Position numbers and translations under genes: made by a program. The notes beneath the pieces were generated by a model. It saw only the letters and a list, made by a program, of their open reading frames with translations, searched no databases and was not told the origin of the DNA. Of a stretch of 64,000 bases of DNA, positions 25,070-34,852 are shown in pieces; position 1 is the first letter of the stretch; every line of letters begins with the position of its first letter. This DNA is from JAXMCK01 sp046349395 (GTDB lineage Bacteria; Pseudomonadota; Alphaproteobacteria; Geminicoccales; Geminicoccaceae), in the NCBI GenBank assembly GCA_046349395.1, contig JAXMCK010000004.1:868001-932000 (forward strand). Direction: 5' to 3'.

Positions 25070-26227
25070 ATGCAGCAGCCGACCGTGCGCCCGCTGAACG
25101 CCTCCTTCGGCTCCGGCCCGACCTCGAAGCGGCCCGGCTGGACCCTGGCCCGCCTCGAAGGTGCGCTGCTCGGCCGTTCGCATCGTTCGGCCCCGGGCAA
25201 GGCCCGTCTCGTCGAGGTCGTCGACCGCAGCCGGGCCATCCTGGGCATCCCCAAGGACCACCGCATCGCCATCATGCCGGGCTCCGACACCGGGGCCTTC
25301 GAATGCGCGATGTGGACGATGCTGGGTGCCCGCGGAATCGACTGCCTCGCCTTCGAGAGCTTCGGCGAGGGCTGGCTCACCGACATCGAGAAGCAGCTGA
25401 AGCTCACCGACCTGCGGGCGCTGAAGGCCGCTTACGGCGAGTTGCCCGACCTCGCGTCCGTCGACCCCGACCGCGACACCGTCTTCACCTGGAACGGCAC
25501 CACCTCGGGCGTGCGGGTGCCGAACGGCGACTGGATCAGCGACGCCCGCAAGGGCCTCGCCTTCTGCGATGCCACCTCCGCCGCCTTCGCCATGGCGCTG
25601 CCCTGGGCGAAGCTCGATGTCGTCACCTGGTCCTGGCAGAAGGTGCTGGGCGGCGAGGCGCAGCACGGCATGCTCGTCCTCTCGCCCCGCGCGGTCGAGC
25701 GGCTGGAGAGCCACAAACCGGCTTGGCCGCTGCCCAAGCTGTTCCGACTGACCAAGGGCGGCAAGCTGATCGAGGGTACCTTCCAGGGCGAGACGATCAA
25801 CACGCCCTCGATGCTGGCCGTCGAGGACGCCAACGACGGCCTGAAATGGGCCGAGAGCATCGGCGGCCTGCCGGCATTGATCGGGCGCTGCAACGCCAAC
25901 CTCGCCGCCGTCGAGGCCTGGGTGGCGAAGACGGCCTGGGTCGGCTTTCTCGCCCGCACGCCCGAGACCCGCTCCCCCACCTCGATCTGCCTCACGATCG
26001 AGGATCCGCGCTTCCGGGCGCTGGACGAGGACGCCAAGCAGGCCTTCGTCAAGAACATGACCAAGGTGCTCGCCGAGTCGAAGGTCGCCTACGACATCGC
26101 GAGCTACCGCGACGCGCCGGCCGGACTGCGGCTCTGGGGCGGTGCCACCGTCGAGCCGTCGGACATGGCGGCCCTGCTGCCCTGGCTCGACTGGGCCTTC
26201 GCGACGACGGCCGCCCACACCTTCTGA
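25070..26227 (+). CDS. serC: Phosphoserine aminotransferase
   Basis: PLP enzyme of serine biosynthesis, converting 3-phosphohydroxypyruvate to phosphoserine. The 385-residue protein is the alphaproteobacterial-type SerC: FGSGPTSKRPGW at the start, the PLP Lys in VTWSWQKVLGGEAQHGM, and substrate-site TFQGETINTPSMLAVED. ATG at 25070 begins at the conserved N-terminus. A weak promoter-like pair (TTGCGG, 17 bp, TAGCGT) lies near 25006-25034. serA follows after 23 bp, giving a serCA unit. Confidence 0.94.
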   Translation: MQQPTVRPLNASFGSGPTSKRPGWTLARLEGALLGRSHRSAPGKARLVEVVDRSRAILGIPKDHRIAIMPGSDTGAFECAMWTMLGARGIDCLAFESFGEGWLTDIEKQLKLTDLRALKAAYGELPDLASVDPDRDTVFTWNGTTSGVRVPNGDWISDARKGLAFCDATSAAFAMALPWAKLDVVTWSWQKVLGGEAQHGMLVLSPRAVERLESHKPAWPLPKLFRLTKGGKLIEGTFQGETINTPSMLAVEDANDGLKWAESIGGLPALIGRCNANLAAVEAWVAKTAWVGFLARTPETRSPTSICLTIEDPRFRALDEDAKQAFVKNMTKVLAESKVAYDIASYRDAPAGLRLWGGATVEPSDMAALLPWLDWAFATTAAHTF

Positions 26228-26250
26228 ATTGCGTTCCCAGGACTAGTCGA

Positions 26251-27828
26251 ATGCCCAAGGTTCTCATCGCCGACGACCTCAGCCCGGCCGCGGTCCGCAT
26301 CTTCCACGATCGCGGCATCGAGGCCGATGTCCGCGTCGGCATGAAGCCCGACGAGTTGCTGGCCGTGATCGGCGACTATGACGGCCTGGCCGTGCGCTCC
26401 GCCACCAAGGTGACGGCCGCGGTGCTGCAGGCGGCGACGAAGCTGAAGGTCGTCGGCCGTGCGGGCATCGGCGTCGACAATATCGACATCGACGCCGCGA
26501 CCCACCGCGGCGTGGTCGTCATGAACACGCCCTTCGGCAATGCGGTGACCACGGCCGAGCACGCCATCAGCCTGATGCTGGCACTCTGCCGCGAGATCCC
26601 GGCCGCCGACCGCTCCACCCGGGCCGGCAAGTGGGAGAAGTCCCGCTTCATGGGTACCGAGGTCTTCGGCAAGACGCTGGGGCTGATCGGCTGCGGCAAT
26701 ATCGGCTCGATCGTCGCCGACCGCGCGCAGGGCCTGAAGATGCGGGTCGTCGTCTACGATCCCTACCTCTCGCCCGAGCGCGCGCGCGACCTCGGCGTGG
26801 AGCGGGTCGAGCTGGCCGACCTTCTGGCCCGGGCCGACATCATCAGCCTCCACACCCCGCTCACCGAGCAGACGAAGAACGTCCTCGGCCGCAACAACCT
26901 GCTGAAGACCCGCCCCGGCGTGCGGATCATCAACTGCGCGCGTGGCGGCCTCGTCGACGAGAACGCTTTGGCCGAGCTGATCAAGGCCGGCCACATCGCC
27001 GGTGCCGCCCTCGACGTGTTCACCGTCGAGCCCGCCAAGCAGTCCCCGCTGTTCGATCTCGACGAGGTGATCGTCACGCCTCATCTCGGTGCCTCGACCG
27101 CCGAAGCGCAGGAGAACGTCGCGCTGCAGGTCGCCGAGCAGATCAGCGACTATCTGAGCACCGGTGCGATCGTGAACGCGCTCAACATGGCCTCGGTGAC
27201 GGCCGAGGAGGCACCTCGCCTCCGGCCCTACATGGCGCTGGTGGAACAGCTCGGCTCCTTCGCCGGTCAGCTCTCCGACACCGGACTCAACGGTGTCACC
27301 ATCACCTATGCCGGCCACGCCGCGACGCTGAACACGAAGCCGCTGACCCAGGTCCTGCTCGCGGCGCTGCTGCGCCCTGCGCTGGCCTCGGTCAACATGG
27401 TGAACGCCCCGGCCCTGGCGCGGCAGCGCAACATCGACGTCACGACGGTGACGCACGAGCGGGTCGAGGGCTACCAGACGATGATCACCATCGAGGTGAC
27501 CAGCGGCGAGATGACCCGTGCCGTCTGCGGGACGCTGTTCGCCGACGCCGAGCCGCGCCTCGTCTCGATCCGCGGCATCGCCATGGACGCGAAGCTGGCC
27601 CCGCACATGCTCTACGTCCGCAACCAGGACAAGCCGGGCTTCATCGGCAATCTCGGCCGCACGCTGGGCGATGCCGATATCAACATCGCCACCTTCCATC
27701 TCGGCCGCGACCGGCCCGGCGGCGATGCCATCGCGCTCGTCGAGGTCGACCAGCCGCTGCCCGAAGCGGTGCTGGACCAGGTCCGCAAGCTCCCGAACGT
27801 GATCCGCGCCCGCCAGCTCTCGTTCTGA
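26251..27828 (+). CDS. serA: D-3-phosphoglycerate dehydrogenase (long form with ACT domain)
   Basis: NAD-dependent first enzyme of serine biosynthesis, 525 aa, the long type I form. Order: substrate/nucleotide-binding domains (GRAGIGVDNIDIDAATHRGV, Rossmann LGLIGCGNIGSIVADRA, catalytic Arg in NCARGGLVDE, Glu in VEPA and His in TPHLGAST), then the intervening ASB domain, and a C-terminal ACT domain (NQDKPGFIGNLGRTLGDADI) expected to sense serine. It lies 23 bp after serC. Confidence 0.97.
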   Translation: MPKVLIADDLSPAAVRIFHDRGIEADVRVGMKPDELLAVIGDYDGLAVRSATKVTAAVLQAATKLKVVGRAGIGVDNIDIDAATHRGVVVMNTPFGNAVTTAEHAISLMLALCREIPAADRSTRAGKWEKSRFMGTEVFGKTLGLIGCGNIGSIVADRAQGLKMRVVVYDPYLSPERARDLGVERVELADLLARADIISLHTPLTEQTKNVLGRNNLLKTRPGVRIINCARGGLVDENALAELIKAGHIAGAALDVFTVEPAKQSPLFDLDEVIVTPHLGASTAEAQENVALQVAEQISDYLSTGAIVNALNMASVTAEEAPRLRPYMALVEQLGSFAGQLSDTGLNGVTITYAGHAATLNTKPLTQVLLAALLRPALASVNMVNAPALARQRNIDVTTVTHERVEGYQTMITIEVTSGEMTRAVCGTLFADAEPRLVSIRGIAMDAKLAPHMLYVRNQDKPGFIGNLGRTLGDADINIATFHLGRDRPGGDAIALVEVDQPLPEAVLDQVRKLPNVIRARQLSF

Positions 27829-27837
27829 GGCCACGCC

Positions 27838-28638
27838 GTGGTCTGCGGCTGCGGTAGTCTCGACCGGCGCCGCTTCCTCGGTGCCGCCGCCGGAGCCGCC
27901 GTTTCGCTACCCCTCGCCGGCTGCGACCGGGTGGCCGGCACGTTCGGCTGGCTGGCCGACATCCTCGTCCCCGAGTCGGTCGCCGCCGAACTCGGCCGAG
28001 CCTCCTTCGCCGAAATCCGGCAGCGCTTCCCGGCCGTTCGGGACCGCAGCCTGCAGAACGCGGTCGCGACGATCGGCGAACGGCTCGTCGCCGCCAGCGC
28101 CTCGCCCTGGCCGGACTGGGAGTTCGTCGTCTTCGACGATCCCTTGGTGAACGCCTTCGCTCTCCCGGGCGGCAAGGTCGGCGTCTTCACCGGCATGCTG
28201 TCCGTCACCGCCAACGAGGCCCAGCTCGCCACGGTACTGGGTCACGAGATCGGCCATGTGAACGCCCGCCACTCGGCCCAGCGCATCCTGGCCGAGAACG
28301 CCGTCGGTTTCGCACTCTGGGCCGCCGGCCGGGCGCTCGCCTTCGGTGACGCTCCGATCCCGCCGGAGCTCGTCTCCGCCCTCGGCGGCGCGCTCGCCGA
28401 CTACGGTGTGATCCGTCCCTTCTCGCGCACGCAGGAGCTGCAGGCCGACCGCCTCGGCCTCCGGTACATGGCCCATGCGGGCTTTCGGCCCGAGGAGGCC
28501 GTGGCCTTCTGGAAGCGGATGGCCGCCCTCGACCAGAATGGCACGCCGGCCTTCCTCTCGACCCACCCCTCGAGCGCGCAGCGTATCGAGGAACTGCTGG
28601 AGTCCCTGCCCTCGGTCGACTCCCAGCAGGCAGCCTAG
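27838..28638 (+). CDS. M48 family metalloprotease, lipoprotein (LoiP/BepA-like)
   Basis: Zinc endopeptidase of 266 aa on the outer side of the cytoplasmic membrane. N-terminal RRRFLGAAAGAAVSLPLAGC combines a twin-Arg-like start with a lipobox, so it is probably a lipoprotein. The zinc site is HEIGH (136-140) with the third ligand in QELQADRLGLRYM. Such proteases help quality control of outer-membrane proteins. GTG at 27838 is 9 bp after serA. The stop overlaps the priA stop by 3 bp, tail to tail. Confidence 0.9.
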   Translation: MVCGCGSLDRRRFLGAAAGAAVSLPLAGCDRVAGTFGWLADILVPESVAAELGRASFAEIRQRFPAVRDRSLQNAVATIGERLVAASASPWPDWEFVVFDDPLVNAFALPGGKVGVFTGMLSVTANEAQLATVLGHEIGHVNARHSAQRILAENAVGFALWAAGRALAFGDAPIPPELVSALGGALADYGVIRPFSRTQELQADRLGLRYMAHAGFRPEEAVAFWKRMAALDQNGTPAFLSTHPSSAQRIEELLESLPSVDSQQAA

Positions 28639-30827
28639 AGAAAGCTCAGCGGATCGACGTCGATCTGCAGCTGCACGGCACTCGGCAGCTTGATGCCCGC
28701 CAGCCAGCGGCGCAGCCAGGAGGGCAGGTCGACCTCTTCCTCGGCCTTGACCAGCAGGCGTTCGCGCCACCGCCCCCGCAGCAGGCTCAAGGGCGCCGGT
28801 GCGGGACCCAGCACGAGCACGTCCGGATCTTCCGGCGCCGACGCGGCGATGTCCCGCGCCACCGCCTTCACCTGCTCGTGGTCGCGGCCCGAAAAGATGA
28901 GTGCTGCGAGACGTCCGCAGGGCGGCATGTGCGCCGCCTTCCGCTCCTCGTACTCGACCGCCAGGAACCGGTCCTTGTCGCTCGACGCCAGGGCCTGCAT
29001 CACCGAATGGTCCGGCAGATGCGTCTGGATCAGCACCCGACCCGGCCGGCTCTCGCGCCCGGCCCGGCCCGCGACCTGGTAGAGCATCTGGAACGTCCGC
29101 TCGCCGGCACGCAGGTCGCCGCCGCCGAGCCCGATGTCCGCGTCGACGACGCCCACCAGCGTCAGGGCGGGAAAGTGATGCCCCTTGGCGATGATCTGGG
29201 TGCCGATCAGGACATCGATCTCGCGGTCGGTCATCGCCCGGACCAGGTCGGCCGCAGCGCCCACGCTCGTCACCGTGTCGCTCGTCATCAGGGCGAGCCG
29301 CGCCTGCGGCAGGAACGCCGTCACCTCTTCGGCCAGCCGCTCCACGCCGGGCCCCGACACGGCGAGGCTGTCGACCGCACCACAGGACGGACAGTGCTCC
29401 GGTGTCGGCATGTTCCAGCCGCAGTGATGGCACTGCAGTCGCCCGCGCATCCGATGCGCCACGAGCCAGGCGGAGCAGGACGGACAGGCGAGCCGGTAGC
29501 CGCAGGCCCGGCACAAGGTGAGCGGCGCGTAGCCGCGCCGGTTGAGGAACAGGAGTGACTGCCCGGCCCTCGCCAGGGTCTGTTCCAGCGCGTCGCGTAG
29601 GGGCGGCGAGAGGAAGCCGCCGCGCGGGGGCCGGTCCCGCCGCAGATCGACGATCTTGATCGTCGGCATCAGCGCCCCGGCGTGGCGCGCCGGCAGCATC
29701 GTGTGCGACCATCCCTCGAGGGCAGCCGGCCCGCCGGTCACCGCGCCCGCGGAGGCGGCTGTCTCCACGGCCGGCGTGGCGGTCGTCAGGACGGCGAGGC
29801 AGCCTTCGAGCTTCGCCCTGGCCACCGCCATGTCCCGCGCGTTGTAGACGACCCCGTCGCCCTGCTTGAAGCTCGGGTCGTGCTCCTCGTCGACGACGAC
29901 GAGACCAAGATCGGTCAGCGGCAGGAAAAGCGCCGACCTCGCCCCGACCAGCACGCTTACACGCCCCTCCGCGACCGACCGCCAGGTCCTTCGCCGCTGC
30001 ACCGCCGTGAGGCCCGAATGCCAGACCGCCGGTGCCGCACCGAACCGCCGTTCGAACCGCTCGAGCCATTGTGCGCTCAGTGCGATCTCCGGCAGCAGCA
30101 CCAGCACGCGGCGCCCGGCCCGCAACGCCGCCGCGACCGCCTCGAAGTAGACCTCCGTCTTGCCGGCCCCCGGCACGCCCTCCAGCAGCACCACGCCGTG
30201 CCGGCGGGCCTCGACCCCAGCGACGAGCCGTTTCGCCGCTGCGGCCTGCGCCGCCGACAGCGTCACCCCTTCATGTGCCGGATCCGGTGCCGGCAGGAAC
30301 GGCCGGTCGACCACCGCCACGGCATCGATCAGGCCGTCCTTCGCCATGCCCTTCAGGACGGCGGCCCCAACGCCCGCCGCCTTCGCCAGGTCCGGCCCGG
30401 TCATCACCTCGCCCGCCAGGGTGTCCAGCACGCGCCGGCGTGGTGCCGTGATCCGTTCGGGCAGCGCATCGGCCGTGCGCCTATAGCCGGGCTTGGTCGG
30501 CCAGGGATCCAGGGCCGCCGGCACGCTCATCGCGAGGCGCGCCACCGAGCCCAGCGGGGCCAGCGTCTCCCGTGCAACATGTCGGATCAGATCGCGGATC
30601 ACGGCGGACATGGGCGGCGCGTCGAACACGGCCCGCACCGGCTTCAGCCGGTTCTCCGCGACACTGTTCTGGCCGGCCTCGTCCCACACCACGCCGACCA
30701 CTTCCCGCCCGGCGACTGGCACGCGCACGAAGCTGCCGACCGGCGGCACGGCTTCGGCGGGTACGCGATAGTCGAGGGCCGTGTCCAACGGGACCGGCAC
30801 GAGGACGGGAACGGTCGTGACGCGCAT
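28635..30827 (-). CDS. priA: Primosomal protein N' (replication restart helicase)
   Basis: Superfamily-2 DNA helicase that reloads the replisome at stalled forks; 730 aa, normal size. The N-terminal DNA-binding domain starts TTVPVLVPVPLDTALDYRVP. Walker A is LLEGVPGAGKTEVYFE, Walker B VVVDEEHDPSFKQ, followed by the zinc-binding Cys pairs (CRACGY, CPSC, CHHCGW, CPSCGA) and GTQIIAKGHHFP and YQVAGRAGR motifs. ATG at 30827 is preferred; ATG at 30839 is possible. It is divergent from xerC. Confidence 0.97.
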   Translation of the reverse strand: MRVTTVPVLVPVPLDTALDYRVPAEAVPPVGSFVRVPVAGREVVGVVWDEAGQNSVAENRLKPVRAVFDAPPMSAVIRDLIRHVARETLAPLGSVARLAMSVPAALDPWPTKPGYRRTADALPERITAPRRRVLDTLAGEVMTGPDLAKAAGVGAAVLKGMAKDGLIDAVAVVDRPFLPAPDPAHEGVTLSAAQAAAAKRLVAGVEARRHGVVLLEGVPGAGKTEVYFEAVAAALRAGRRVLVLLPEIALSAQWLERFERRFGAAPAVWHSGLTAVQRRRTWRSVAEGRVSVLVGARSALFLPLTDLGLVVVDEEHDPSFKQGDGVVYNARDMAVARAKLEGCLAVLTTATPAVETAASAGAVTGGPAALEGWSHTMLPARHAGALMPTIKIVDLRRDRPPRGGFLSPPLRDALEQTLARAGQSLLFLNRRGYAPLTLCRACGYRLACPSCSAWLVAHRMRGRLQCHHCGWNMPTPEHCPSCGAVDSLAVSGPGVERLAEEVTAFLPQARLALMTSDTVTSVGAAADLVRAMTDREIDVLIGTQIIAKGHHFPALTLVGVVDADIGLGGGDLRAGERTFQMLYQVAGRAGRESRPGRVLIQTHLPDHSVMQALASSDKDRFLAVEYEERKAAHMPPCGRLAALIFSGRDHEQVKAVARDIAASAPEDPDVLVLGPAPAPLSLLRGRWRERLLVKAEEEVDLPSWLRRWLAGIKLPSAVQLQIDVDPLSFL

Positions 30828-30971
30828 GAAACCGGACATTGACAGGCAGGCGCGCGATACCATGCTGCCCGGCGCACCACCATCGGGAGCAGGCCGCTGC
30901 TGCTGCACGCTTCGGACGATCTGGCGGCCGCGGTCGCCGACTGGCACGCTTGGCTGCAGCACGAGCGGCGC

Positions 30972-31832
30972 ATGTCGGCGCTGAGCGTCACTGCCTATCG
31001 CAGTGACTTCGCGAGCTTCGTCACCTTCATCTCCGGCCATCTGGCCGGCCCGGTGGCGCTGCACCACCTGGCGGCACTGCGCCTCGCCGACCTGCGGGCT
31101 TGGCTCGCCTGGCGTCACGGCCAGAACTATGCGCGCCGCTCCACGGCTCGCGCGGTCGCCGCGGTCCGCAGCTTCTTCCGCCATGCCGATCGGCGCTATC
31201 AGGTCCACAATCCAGCACTGGCAGCCCTGCGCACGCCGCGCCTGGAGCAGCGCCTCCCGCGCCCGCTGACACCCGACCAGGCCGAGGAACTGGCCGCCGC
31301 CGTCGGCGAGGAGCACGCGCAACCCTGGATCGGCAAGCGCGACGCCGCCGTGCTGCTGCTGCTCTACGGCGCAGGCCTGCGTATCGGCGAGGCGATGGGC
31401 CTCGACTGCCGTGCCGTCGGCGGTGATCCCGCAGCGCTGCGCTCGCTGCTGGTGCGGGGCAAGGGCGACAAGGAGCGCCTCGTTCCGGTGCTCCCGGTCG
31501 TTGCCGAGGCGATCGCCGACTATCTGGCAGCATGCCCATTCGCCGCAACGCCCGACTCGCCACTGTTCAAGGGCGCTCGCGGCGGTCGGCTCCAGCAGTC
31601 CATCATCCAGAAGGCGGTGCGCCAGCTCCGCGGCACCCTTGGCCTGCCCGACACGGCGACACCCCATGCCCTGCGCCACAGCTTCGCCACGCATCTCCTG
31701 CAGGCCGGCGCCGACCTCCGCTCGATACAGGAGCTTCTGGGCCATGCCAGCCTGTCGACGACCCAGGTCTACACCGGGGTGGACACTCATCGGCTGATGC
31801 AGCTCTACGCGACCGCGCACCCCCGCGCCTGA
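30972..31832 (+). CDS. xerC: Tyrosine recombinase XerC; N-terminus probably extends upstream
   Basis: Site-specific recombinase that resolves chromosome dimers at dif with XerD. Catalytic set seen: Arg in GAGLRIGEA, Lys in VRGKGDKERLVP, His-Arg in HALRHSFATHLL, His in LLGHASLSTTQ and Tyr in VYTGVD. With ATG 30972 the protein has 286 aa, but the codons just upstream encode LLLHASDDLAAAVADWHAWL and QHERR, which look like the normal XerC N-terminal helix. No ATG, GTG or TTG is in frame there; a CTG near 30897 after GGGAGCAGG is the only reasonable option. Its position beside priA is a common alphaproteobacterial arrangement. Confidence 0.92.
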   Translation: MSALSVTAYRSDFASFVTFISGHLAGPVALHHLAALRLADLRAWLAWRHGQNYARRSTARAVAAVRSFFRHADRRYQVHNPALAALRTPRLEQRLPRPLTPDQAEELAAAVGEEHAQPWIGKRDAAVLLLLYGAGLRIGEAMGLDCRAVGGDPAALRSLLVRGKGDKERLVPVLPVVAEAIADYLAACPFAATPDSPLFKGARGGRLQQSIIQKAVRQLRGTLGLPDTATPHALRHSFATHLLQAGADLRSIQELLGHASLSTTQVYTGVDTHRLMQLYATAHPRA

Positions 31833-31927
31833 GCAACAAAATACACGCCCGGGTTTTACATCGCCGCCAGGAGTGGTGCAGAAGTGGCGAGGTTCATCGT
31901 CCTGCGATGAATCCTTCGGAGTAGCTG

Positions 31928-34849
31928 GTGCGGTTCCTTTTTCTCGCCCTCGTCGGCTGCGTGGCGCTGGCCCTGGTGGCAGCGCTTCTGGCTCCGCGAC
32001 TCGTCGACCGCGAGGCGCTGCGGCAGGAGTTGCGCCGGATCGCGGTCCGCTCGCTGGGCGAGGACCTGACGATCAAGGGTCCGGTCGCGATCGACCTCTT
32101 CCCACGCCCGCGCCTGATTGCGTCGCGCCTAAGCTCCGGGCCTACGGGCGACGGAGACGGGCAGGCCGAGATCCAGATCGACCGGGTGCGGCTGGAGCTG
32201 TCCCCGCTGGCTTTGCTGATCGGCCGCATCGAGGTCCAGCGCATCCAGCTGGTCCGCCCGCTTCTGCGCCTCGACGGCCCCGGCATGCAACGGCTCGGCG
32301 CGGCGCTGCTCGCCGGTACCGAGCATGTGGCAGGCCTCGACATCGTCAAGGGCACACTGGAGGCGACTTCCTCCCCGCTCGCCGCCACCAAGCTCGAAGC
32401 CGTCGATCTGACCCTCGTCCGCAACGCGGAGACGGGAGCCCTCGATCTCGACGGCCGTGCCTTCGTCCACGACCAGCCGATCCGCTTCGTCGCCCAGAGC
32501 GGCCCGCTCGAAGGCACGGCACCGGCCTCGGGCCGCATCACCATCGGCCGGGGCGATGCCGCTCTGACCGCCACCTTCAACGGCACGCTCGATACCGCCG
32601 CGACTTTGAAGACGGTCTCCGGCAAGCTTCGGATCGAGACCTCCGAGGTGGGCTTGGCACCCAATCTGCTGGGCACCGTGCTCGGACGCGACGGTGTCCT
32701 TACCCTGCCGACTCTGGGCCATGCCTGGCTCGAAGGCCGCCTTGCCGTCGACCGGACATCGCTCGTCCTCGACGATATGGTCGCCGAGCTTCCGGACGGT
32801 GCCGCGCGCGGCTCGCTCATCGTCGGTTTCGCCCCGAAGCCGACCGTCACCGCCGATCTCAAGGTCGACAAGACGCGCCTCAAGGCCGGGCTCGAGGCGA
32901 TCCTCGGCCGTGCCGTCCGCGACCAGTTGGCGCCGCCCTTGCTGACGCGGACGACCGGCCGCCTGGACGTGCAGGCGAGCAGCCTGACGGTACGGGACGC
33001 TGCCATCGGCAATGCCCGTGTGGCGCTCACCTGGACGGGCGACGGCAAGGCCCGGATCGAGCGCGCCGTGGCGCTGCTTCCGGGCGGCACGGACGTGCGA
33101 TTCCAGGGTGACACCAGCGTCAACGAGGGGTGGCGCGGCTCGCTGGAGGTCTCGGGCGACGATCTTCGTAAGACGTTGAGCTGGCTCGATCTGCCGCTCG
33201 AGGCCATGCCGCCCCAGGGCCTGCGCAGCGCCCATGGCACGCTCGCCCTCGACGTCGTCGGTGGGCGTACCATCGTCGAGGCCAAGGACTTCCTGCTCGA
33301 CACGACGAAGCTCGCCGGCAGGGCTGCTCTGGTGAAGGGCGAGCGGCCGAAGCTCGCGATCGTCGGCTCGGCCGACCGTATCGACCTCGGCGCCTACCTC
33401 GCGAGCCAGGACGATCGCCCTGATGTGTCGGCGCTGCAGACGCTGCTGGGCGAGGTCGACCTGTCGGTCGATGCCGCTGCGGGTCGTGTGGTTTGGCAAC
33501 GGCTCATGGCCGACGGAGTGAAGTTGAGCGGTGCTACCGATCACGGCCGCTTCCGGCTCGACGAGTTGCGGACCGCCGGTCTCGGCGGCGCCGAGGGCCG
33601 TCTGGTCGGCGACGGCGCCCTCGACGGCAGCGAGGGCAGCCTCGCGGTCGAGGCCAGGGCCGAGCGGATCAGCCGGCCCCTGCGCGCCTTCGGTCTGCTA
33701 CCGCCCCTGGGCCTCGATCAGCTGGGTGCCGCCTACCTCGCCGGCACGGCGCGGTGGAGCCCCGACGGCGACGATGTCGACCTCACCCTGACGACGAAGG
33801 CTCTGGAGGTCGACGTCGCCGGCGACCCCGGCGATCAGAAGCTGCGCCTGTCGTTGAACGCCGCTGCACCCGATCTGGCGACGCTCGTCGAAGCGATGGG
33901 CGGCCCGGCCGGCGTCGCCCTCCCCGCTGCGGTCCCGGTCCATGCCTCGGGCGAGCTGAAACGTGACGGTGAGGCACTGGTGCTGGGTGCCAACCTGTCC
34001 CTCGGCGACACCGATGCCGAACTGGACCTGCGTCGCCGTCTCGACGGCGACCGTCCGGTCATCACGGGCAGCGTCGGCGTCGACGGCCTCGATCCCGCGT
34101 ACGTCCTCCTCGGCGGCGATCTCGTCGCCGGAGCGCTGGCACTGCCGCCGATCGAGAGATGGGTAGGCGACTGGCCGCGCGACCCGCTGCCCTGGCACGG
34201 CCTCGACGCCATCGACCTCGACCTCGCCGTCACCGCCTCGCTCAAGGGCGAAGGCGATGCCGACGGCGACACCATCGGCGCCAGGATCGGACTGTCGGAT
34301 GGTCAGCTCGCCGTGCACGACCTCGATGTGCCGCTGGCAGGCGGCCGTCTCAACGGCGTGCTGACGCTCGACGCCACGCCCGACGAAAACGGCGTGTTCG
34401 GTGCCGACCTCGCCCTCTCGGGTGCCCGCGCCGAGCGTCTCCTGCCGGCGGCCGCGGCGACGCACGGCGAACTGGATCTCGACGTGAGCGTCGCGGCCGC
34501 CGGCTGGAGCCCGGCCGATCTCGTCGGCAACCTCGCCGGCTCGGGCCGTGTCCGTCTGAAGCACGGCGGCGTGGCGGACGACGCGGCCCTGGCCGACCTC
34601 CTGCTGATCGAGGGGCCGCTGCACTTCGATCGGGGGATCGCCTCCACGCCCGCGTCCGGCCTCACCCTGCGCGTGCCCGGCGGCGAGGGGACGGTCAGAC
34701 TCGACGCGGACCTGCTCGCCTGGGTGGCGAAGATCCGCACCGAGGCCTTCACCTTCGAGGCCCCTGACAAGGTGGCGACGATCGAGGCCTTGGGCCCGAT
34801 CGGCCGCATGCATACCGTGTCGAGGAACCTCGCCGCCGCGGCTCCCTGA
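31928..34849 (+). CDS. AsmA family inner-membrane protein
   Basis: Large protein of 973 aa anchored by one N-terminal helix (MRFLFLALVGCVALALVAALLAP, broken here as FLFLALVGCVALALVAALL). The next segment IKGPVAIDLFPRPRLIASRL is the classic AsmA start. The long repetitive beta-rich periplasmic body and the C-terminal block GNLAGSGRVRLKHGGV also fit. AsmA/TamB-like proteins bridge the envelope and are implicated in lipid transport and outer-membrane assembly. GTG at 31928 is used. It converges on fumC with only 3 bp between stops. Confidence 0.88.
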   Translation: MRFLFLALVGCVALALVAALLAPRLVDREALRQELRRIAVRSLGEDLTIKGPVAIDLFPRPRLIASRLSSGPTGDGDGQAEIQIDRVRLELSPLALLIGRIEVQRIQLVRPLLRLDGPGMQRLGAALLAGTEHVAGLDIVKGTLEATSSPLAATKLEAVDLTLVRNAETGALDLDGRAFVHDQPIRFVAQSGPLEGTAPASGRITIGRGDAALTATFNGTLDTAATLKTVSGKLRIETSEVGLAPNLLGTVLGRDGVLTLPTLGHAWLEGRLAVDRTSLVLDDMVAELPDGAARGSLIVGFAPKPTVTADLKVDKTRLKAGLEAILGRAVRDQLAPPLLTRTTGRLDVQASSLTVRDAAIGNARVALTWTGDGKARIERAVALLPGGTDVRFQGDTSVNEGWRGSLEVSGDDLRKTLSWLDLPLEAMPPQGLRSAHGTLALDVVGGRTIVEAKDFLLDTTKLAGRAALVKGERPKLAIVGSADRIDLGAYLASQDDRPDVSALQTLLGEVDLSVDAAAGRVVWQRLMADGVKLSGATDHGRFRLDELRTAGLGGAEGRLVGDGALDGSEGSLAVEARAERISRPLRAFGLLPPLGLDQLGAAYLAGTARWSPDGDDVDLTLTTKALEVDVAGDPGDQKLRLSLNAAAPDLATLVEAMGGPAGVALPAAVPVHASGELKRDGEALVLGANLSLGDTDAELDLRRRLDGDRPVITGSVGVDGLDPAYVLLGGDLVAGALALPPIERWVGDWPRDPLPWHGLDAIDLDLAVTASLKGEGDADGDTIGARIGLSDGQLAVHDLDVPLAGGRLNGVLTLDATPDENGVFGADLALSGARAERLLPAAAATHGELDLDVSVAAAGWSPADLVGNLAGSGRVRLKHGGVADDAALADLLLIEGPLHFDRGIASTPASGLTLRVPGGEGTVRLDADLLAWVAKIRTEAFTFEAPDKVATIEALGPIGRMHTVSRNLAAAAP

Positions 34850-34852
34850 GGC

